Below, piece after piece: positions 58,371 through 64,000 of a DNA stretch of 64,000 nucleotides. Numbering within the stretch: the first letter of the stretch is position 1; every line of letters begins with the position of its first letter. The notes under the pieces were generated by a model, which worked only from the letters and a program-made list of their open reading frames with translations, did not search any database and was not told the origin of the DNA. A program made the translations under genes and the position numbers. This DNA comes from Aralia elata. Taxonomy: Eukaryota > Streptophyta > Magnoliopsida > Apiales > Araliaceae. The stretch spans positions 23,559,506 to 23,623,505 of the forward strand of contig CM068379.1 in NCBI GenBank assembly GCA_034770075.1, in the 5' to 3' direction.

Positions 58371-60866
58371 AGGGCAATGATCCATAGCATCTATTTGTTA
58401 TGGATCAAAAACTGGCAAATACGATCTCAACCTTTCATGGCAAATGTCAACGGCCTGGATTTAAAATGGGTTCTGCGCGTCCGCTAGTAATTCTAGCGGA
58501 CTGGTTAAAAGATTTACTTGTCGATTATACCCCCCAATACGGCAGTAAGGATCCTAAATAGATGACCACGTCCGCTAGAATTTCTAGCGGATTGTTTCTC
58601 ACTTTAAACCCGATGTTAAACAATTGGGACAAAACTATAGCCCTAATTTTAATTTTTTACTTGCAATCTCAGCGGCGATTCTCGATTCTCAGCGGCGAGC
58701 GGAACCCCCAACGGCGATTACCGGTGACTGCAAGCGTCGAAACCCCGACGATTTACAATGAGTGTAATCTCAGTGAACGGCAAAACCCTCAGCAGCGATT
58801 CTCAGCGTCGATTCCTCCCTGCAATCTCAGCGGCGAGCTACAATCTCAGCGGCAAAATTAACTTGTAATCGGTGAGTTTTTCGCAATATAAGGTTAAGAA
58901 TTGGGAACCCATATATCTTTTTCCAAAAAAGAATGATAAGGTTAAGAATTAAAAATTGTTCTTGTTTTGTGTTTGGATTTTGCTAACAGCCAAGAAGTGT
59001 TATAGCTAACAACCAAGAAGAAGTTATTACTCTTCTATTGTGTTTGTGTTTGGGCAATAAATGAATGACTATGCTCCTTTCTCTCCTTTAACAAGTCTCC
59101 TCAGCTTTTTTTTTCTATCCTCTTGAAATATATTTTTTTCTTATATTAATTTTTAATTATGTCAGTCTCTTTTATTTTCTCTAATTTAAAATTTAGTAGT
59201 GTGTGGAGATTTAAATTTAAGCCTTTTTTTTTCTTCCTAAAACAAGTTTTAAGCCTTTTGATTTCAAGCTAAAACTGTAATTATTTGACATATGGGGCCA
59301 ATTAGTCTCCTCTCTCTTTCCTTTCGTTCTTTTCTCGTAATAAAAGATGGAAAAACAAAAAGAAGAGGAAAAGGACAACAATATAATAATTATACATAAT
59401 ATTATTAGTTCGTAAAAAATTCTGGTTAGTGATAAATTAAATTAGTTTAGAAAAGGTGCTGCTGAATTATTGGTACTACTTTACCAATAATTAATTATAC
59501 CACTCTCCTAACCCTATTAGTTCAGGCCATTGAAAAAAAAATATCGTTTACTTGTTTCTTAAGACTTATGGAATTAAGGAGGTTTACATACCAACTTTAG
59601 TTGGTGTTTAGTCCTTAGAGAACAACTAATTTAGTAATAATATTTTTGTTATTTTATTGTTTTACTAATCAAATTACATTGTTTTAAGAGACTAGGGGAT
59701 GTTCACACCGTTTTTATTATTAGTTGATGCAATTGGTTATATATACACATATCTATTTGAAATTGTTGATTAGTCATTTAACTTGATACAGTTAATTTCA
59801 CTGTTTACTCTTCTATTGTGTTTGTTCCATGACTGATTTTGGGTGTCAATAATTGACCAAGTATATTTGGCCAAGTATGACTGAGATTCTTTGGCTTATC
59901 TTTTGGTTTGTCTAAATCTGTGGCATACATTGTTTCACTGCACTCGGGGCAAATTGTAATTTATTGATTAGCTACCTTCTTGCAGGAATTAGAATCATTA
60001 GAATCCATAACTATATCAGAATCAGTGACTAGATCAAATTCTACTTTTGAAACAGAGGAGAAACTAACAATGTCAGTAGATTGCTTTGTATATTGCTAAA
60101 CCTTAAACTTTTCAAAGTTTTTTCTTTTTAATATATTACTAGTCTTACTTCCCGTTGAGTGAAATTTATTAATATTAATATTTATAAATCAGTCTTCAGC
60201 CTGTGCTCAGCTCTGCGGAAGTCGTAGAAGAACTAATTGGGGATGGGAACAATGAAGTAGAATATAGAAATCTTCCCGGTATGGTAGTGTAGCTGATACT
60301 TCTGTATACAAGTACGTAATACACACTTAAGTACATTAACATAATAAGTAAATGCTTGAATAAGTGTCTGCTAGTGTATGTGACACCCACATGCGCGTGT
60401 AAATTCTCTACTTTAGGATAAGTTATGAGGAAATTAGGAGTAGCGGGTGTCAATAATTGACCAAGTATATTTGGCAAGTACCATGATTAATTACTTAGAA
60501 CAAATGCATGGAATAAAAATTGAATTTATTTAGTACTGTAAATAGGTGGTTGGACTTTGTTATCTATGTTTATTTGTATGTCATATACTTCAATAAACAA
60601 TAATAGAAGTACTGATTTTTCTTTTGCTTATAGTACACACGGTTTTTTATCAATAATTTGAGGCCACGTGTTTGATTGGTTGTGTGATTCCTTTACATCA
60701 AGAATTTTTTTTATCTTATTTCTTTCTAATAATTAGTACTAAGAACACGTGCTTGGAGGTTGAGACATGTGTTTATTATATTTATCATTTTGCTCATATC
60801 CAAGTTTGTTGGGAATTTTTATAAGTTGTTTAATACTTGACATTGTGATTAATGTTTATGTAAGAT
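58371..60866 (+). other. Left part of a possible MULE region, no firm gene
   Basis: It begins GGGCAATGATCCATAGC right after a TA run. It holds two copies of a hairpin with stem TCCGCTAG at 58479-58501 and 58570-58592. A 5'UTR-like stretch with repeated CTCAGCGGCGA words (58663-58855) ends in a strong donor TCG|GTGAGTTT at 58871. Two possible exons follow at 59986-60086 and 60200-60278. A perfect 30-base direct repeat lies at 59841-59870 and 60445-60474. The right end of any element would be outside the window. Confidence 0.35.
58479..58592. repeat. Two hairpins with the same stem
   Basis: GTCCGCTAG-5 nt-CTAGCGGAC at 58479-58501 and TCCGCTAG-5 nt-CTAGCGGA at 58571-58591. The loops differ (TAATT and AATTT). 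Confidence 0.85.
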
Positions 60867-62375
60867 ATGGATATTAATCCCGGGCCTTTTAATCCTATTG
60901 TCTTATGGGACCAAGAAAATCACGTATCGTCAGACTTATGGCAAAATATTGTAAGTTTATTAATGTATAACAACTTTCTCTTTCTTAATCTTTTGTTAGA
61001 AACATTCATGTTGTGACAATTTATGTTTTTATGTTGTTGGACTTGTAGGATAGGGGTGTGTTAGAAATTTGTTAAATGTCTGCAAAATTAATTGAATGGA
61101 ACTTGACTGAACAACAAGACTATCTATTGGAACAATTAGGTTTTAGTGTATTTTGTCATCAAGCTGTAGTGTCAAAGATTGATGCATCTCTTGTATCTGC
61201 TTTAGTTGAGCGTTGGAGAAGTGAAACAAATACGTTTCACTTACATTGTGGAGAGATTAACATTACTATAGAGGATGTGAGATTTTTATTGGGGTTGCCC
61301 ATATTAGGAAAACCTTTGACTTGCGGAGAGCTAGAACATCCCCAAAGCTATTTTATAAGGGTTTTTGGGCAACAAGGTGCAATAGATGATTGGGAACAAT
61401 GCTATAAAAGGGGGACATAAGTTTGCCTTGGTTAAGACATAGATATGGACAAGTACCTGATGATGCCACTTCAGATGATCTGGTAAAACACACTAAGGCA
61501 TATTTGTTGTACTTATGTGGCACTATTTTGTTTCCAACCAAGAGTAAAAATGTTGTCCATCCTAGATATTTGTTGTTATTGAAAAGATTGGAAGAAATAG
61601 TTACATATGCTTGGGGGGCAGCAGTTTTAGGGCATTTGTATAGGGGTTTGCATGATACTACTCGCAAAACAGGGAAAAATTTCGTCGGATGTGCAACCCT
61701 TCTTATGATGTGGGCTCATGAAAGGTTTAACATTGATCGTCCTACCCCTAGGCCTAAGTCCCAGAAGTTGATACCTAGGGGATTATCCTGGGCATACTCC
61801 TCTTTTGATCTTAATTCAAAATATTATCAGCGTCGAAAAAATCCACATCACCATCTTGTGTTTTACAGAGGAGAGTTTGATAATATGTTAGAAACAGATG
61901 TGGTGTGGCATCCGTATCAGTTATTTGATAGACGTTTGGCTTGGGACTTTTTTGAGGCAAAGTTAGGTGGAGTCGCTCGTATACCTTTGATACATTACGA
62001 TATTGTTGAGTTCCAAATGCCTGACAGATTTATGAGACAATTTGGATATTTGCAGTCGTATCCATCTAATGTTGAAAATATGGTGGAATTGAGGGAGGAA
62101 CATAAATTGTTTGAGAGAATAAATTATGAAAACCATAGGACCAATTATATTCGATTATAGTAAGCCTAAATGGAGAGTTTAGAAGGGCAAGTATTGGAAG
62201 CTTTACAGGAGATATCTACCGAGAATTATATGATATGGTATAAAGAAGTTACTCGGAGACGAATACACCATCCTCGACCCTTCAAGCGTCAAGGGAAAGA
62301 TTATGAGTCACGGGCATTTATTGACCAATATTTGGCTGTAAACACCATAAGTTGTTCAATTTATAATATTTATTA
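60867..62375 (+). pseudogene. Plant mobile domain (PMD, MAIN-like) gene, broken
   Basis: A first exon from ATG 60867 (MDINPGP, LWDQENHVS) ends at a GTAAGT donor at 60951; the acceptor TTGTAG precedes 61049. In frame, TAA at 61073 follows, then the domain goes on: LVERWRSETNTFHL and EDVRFLLGLPILGKP (61190-61320), a frameshift near 61410-61423, then LPWLRHRYGQ, LMMWAHERF, WHPYQLFDRR and MPDRFMRQFGYLQ to TAG at 62158. More stops precede YMIWYKEVTRR near 62235. These motifs match the aminotransferase-like PMD family, which occurs in plant MULEs and as domesticated genes. The stops and the shift make it a pseudogene. An intact start at ATG 61076 would give only a fragment. Confidence 0.85.
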
Positions 62376-62442
62376 ATGTTTTTGTGTTTTAAATTAATGA
62401 CCTTGTTTTATTAATATAAATTTAGTTTTTTTTTACTTGTAG

Positions 62443-63672
62443 ATTGAGACTGCTAAAGCTATATTTGAGAAGTTTGTGTCAATTGAACAACCACCTGAGT
62501 TAAGAACCATGTATGAGACATGGTTCAATACACTGTATCAGATGTTCATGAATGATTATAGAGGGGTTCCAATCAATCCAAATCCAACGCAACCTCAAGT
62601 TAGACAAATGGAGATCGACATGACGGGATCCTAACCTACGGTTCAAGAGACTCAGCCTAGCGTTGGCCCTTCTACTCGACATAGTAGGAAATTGCCAGTT
62701 AGAAGAATAGAGGGAACAAAGCACACTCACTTTGTTAAGTACTTAAAGATTGAGAAAATTACTTGGTTAAATCACCATTAGTTTAGTCCAACTCACGACC
62801 CATCAGACTTTCCTCATATTCATCCAGGCGGTCTATATCACTTAGAGTTTAAGGATGTGAACTATTTGAGACCCAATGGTTGGTTATGGGCACATGTCTT
62901 GGATGCATATTTGTTGCTGTTGAGAGATAGAGAAGCTAAGATGTAGAATGAAGGTATCCAACGATGGGCTCTGTTTTATTTTATGCCAACGTACTTTGCG
63001 GAGTTGGGCACCCAAAACTTACCGAGTGTCAGAGTAAGCATGACAACCACACGCAAATTTTTAAGAAGTTACATCAATCCTTCAATTGGTGCCCCAGTAC
63101 ATGAGTGTCATTATACATTTGTTCCAGTCTTCAATGAAAGCAACAACCGTTTCTGCTTATTTATTTGGAGTGTTAACAAGTGGAAAGTAATGCTATTTGA
63201 CCCACTTTATGATGACAAACTATTAATGCCATTATCACAATTATATCAAAACTTCTTTGCGGTTGTGGTGAGTTCATTAATATAATACTTGTTTTTCATG
63301 TTATTACACAGACATGTATTGTATATTGGGAAATAAATTATTGTTTTGTGGTTTACAGGCGGAGTTAATTCCTTTATTGCTTCCTCAGGCAAATCCTACA
63401 GTAAAGTGGCCAACATCGAAGCCGAAAGTTGAAGTCTGTGTTAATAGGCCGAGGCAATGGAATTCAGACGATTGTGGCGTATATGTTACAAAGTACGTAG
63501 ATTTTTTTTTCACCGGATAAACATCATGAAGGAACCGAGGTGGACTCCTAACGAGGCTTATAACTTTAGGTTTAGAATAGCACATGAGCTTAAGATGTGC
63601 AAAGCTAGGGACATTCCTCAAAAATATCTTTGTAACGACCAAACTTTAGATTCGGATTCAAATGAAGACTAG
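62443..63672 (+). pseudogene. Ulp1-like (C48) cysteine protease gene, broken
   Basis: An exon from acceptor TTGTAG|ATT (62443) to donor GTG|GTGAGT (63267) carries stops TAA at 62632, TAG at 62779 and TAG at 62944. It still reads LRPNGWLWAHVLDAYLLLL, the His region ECHYTFVPVF and the Asp region WKVMLFDPLYDD. The next exon (63359 on) has RQWNSDDCGVYVTKY with the expected Gln and catalytic Cys of Ulp1/SENP de-SUMOylating proteases. A one-base loss in a T run near 63490-63497 shifts the frame, and the C-terminus goes on to TAG at 63670. It may be one gene with the PMD exons upstream (same strand, standard introns). PMD and C48 modules are both known cargo of plant MULEs. Confidence 0.85.
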
Positions 63673-63858
63673 TTAATGTATATTTGACTAACATTCAAAA
63701 TACATTGTTTTATTATCTCGGATGAATAGTTTGAAAATAATTTCATTTTTGTATTTACGTAAAAGTGGATACCGTTCTAAGCATTGTGTATTTAAGTTTG
63801 TGTGGTTTTTATTGCTTTGTATTGCTATGGTTTAGTTTCTGTTGAAATTACATATCAT
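63673..63858. other. AT-rich spacer
   Basis: No feature is seen between the C48 pseudogene and the RPT1-like fragment. Confidence 0.6.
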
Positions 63859-63951
63859 CATAACGAGGTTCAGCGCACAATGCTTGAAATTGTAAATCAA
63901 CTTGATGGATTTAATGCTCGAGGAAATATTAAAGTTTTAATGGCAACAAAC
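63859..63951 (+). pseudogene. RPT1-like: Exon fragment of 26S proteasome ATPase RPT1
   Basis: Thirty-one codons read NEVQRTMLEIVNQLDGF, then N-ARGNIKVLMATN. This is the stretch after the Walker B region of the RPT1 (regulatory particle triple-A ATPase 1) AAA domain as I know it from plants. The match stops sharply at both sides: upstream DNA is AT-rich with no relation, and downstream reads MLSYE rather than the ATPase. It is therefore a captured or stray piece and not a gene. It lies 190 bases after the end of the C48 pseudogene on the same strand. Confidence 0.75.
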
Positions 63952-64000
63952 ATGTTAAGTTATGAGTGTAAGGTTAAGCATAATTTGCTTCTATTTATGC

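Overview
This window is nuclear DNA of a flowering plant, probably a eudicot. It is AT-rich and full of Ty1/copia and Ty3/gypsy LTR retrotransposons primed by initiator-Met tRNA. It also holds decayed plant mobile domain (PMD) and Ulp1-like coding exons and a sliver that reads as the proteasome ATPase RPT1. I see no intact host gene, rRNA, tRNA or CRISPR. The species cannot be named from the sequence alone.

About 57 kb is one nested stack of retroelements, and most joints can be placed to the base from target site duplications (TSDs). An old gypsy-type long-LTR sequence (F, 5494-6725 and 57098-57656) is split by a Sirevirus-like copia element (D, LTRs 7168-8808 and 55487-57097). D's gag is split by a second Sirevirus-like copia element (E, 9567-23979, TSD CTTAA). 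Downstream of its pol, D is split by a non-autonomous gypsy-type element (A, minus strand, 28360-54227, TSD GGAAA) with LTRs of about 5 kb and only 2.5 kb of internal sequence. A's left LTR is split by a 4.2-kb solo LTR (B, 28648-32831, TSD ATCCA) and by a third copia element (C, 35362-44598). To the left, two head-to-tail copies of another long LTR (G1 and G2, 1-5493) abut F.

D and E have the order LTR, PBS, gag, protease, integrase, reverse transcriptase, RNase H, extra ORF, several polypurine tracts, LTR. Their extra ORFs look like distant relatives of each other, and each sits behind its own promoter-like or 5'UTR-like sequence. E is nearly intact in pol (one stop codon). D carries several frameshifts and stops. 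C has one open frame broken by three stops.

The most unusual signal is shared by four gypsy-type LTR families (G, F, B, A). Each has a strong GC-type 5' splice site (AG|GCAAGTT) followed by a CAG or TAG acceptor, with the intron-like length kept exactly between sibling copies (647 and 647 bp in G1 and G2; 281 and 281 bp in the two LTRs of A). Other items are GC-rich hairpin clusters in F and in the leader of C, and repeated hairpins in the C leader.

Right of 57657 is non-LTR sequence. From about 58371 there is a possible Mutator-like (MULE) region with repeated hairpins, possible captured exons, a broken PMD gene, a broken Ulp1/C48 protease gene, and at 63859-63951 the RPT1-like exon fragment. 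Together these suggest a gene-capturing transposon that runs past the window edge.
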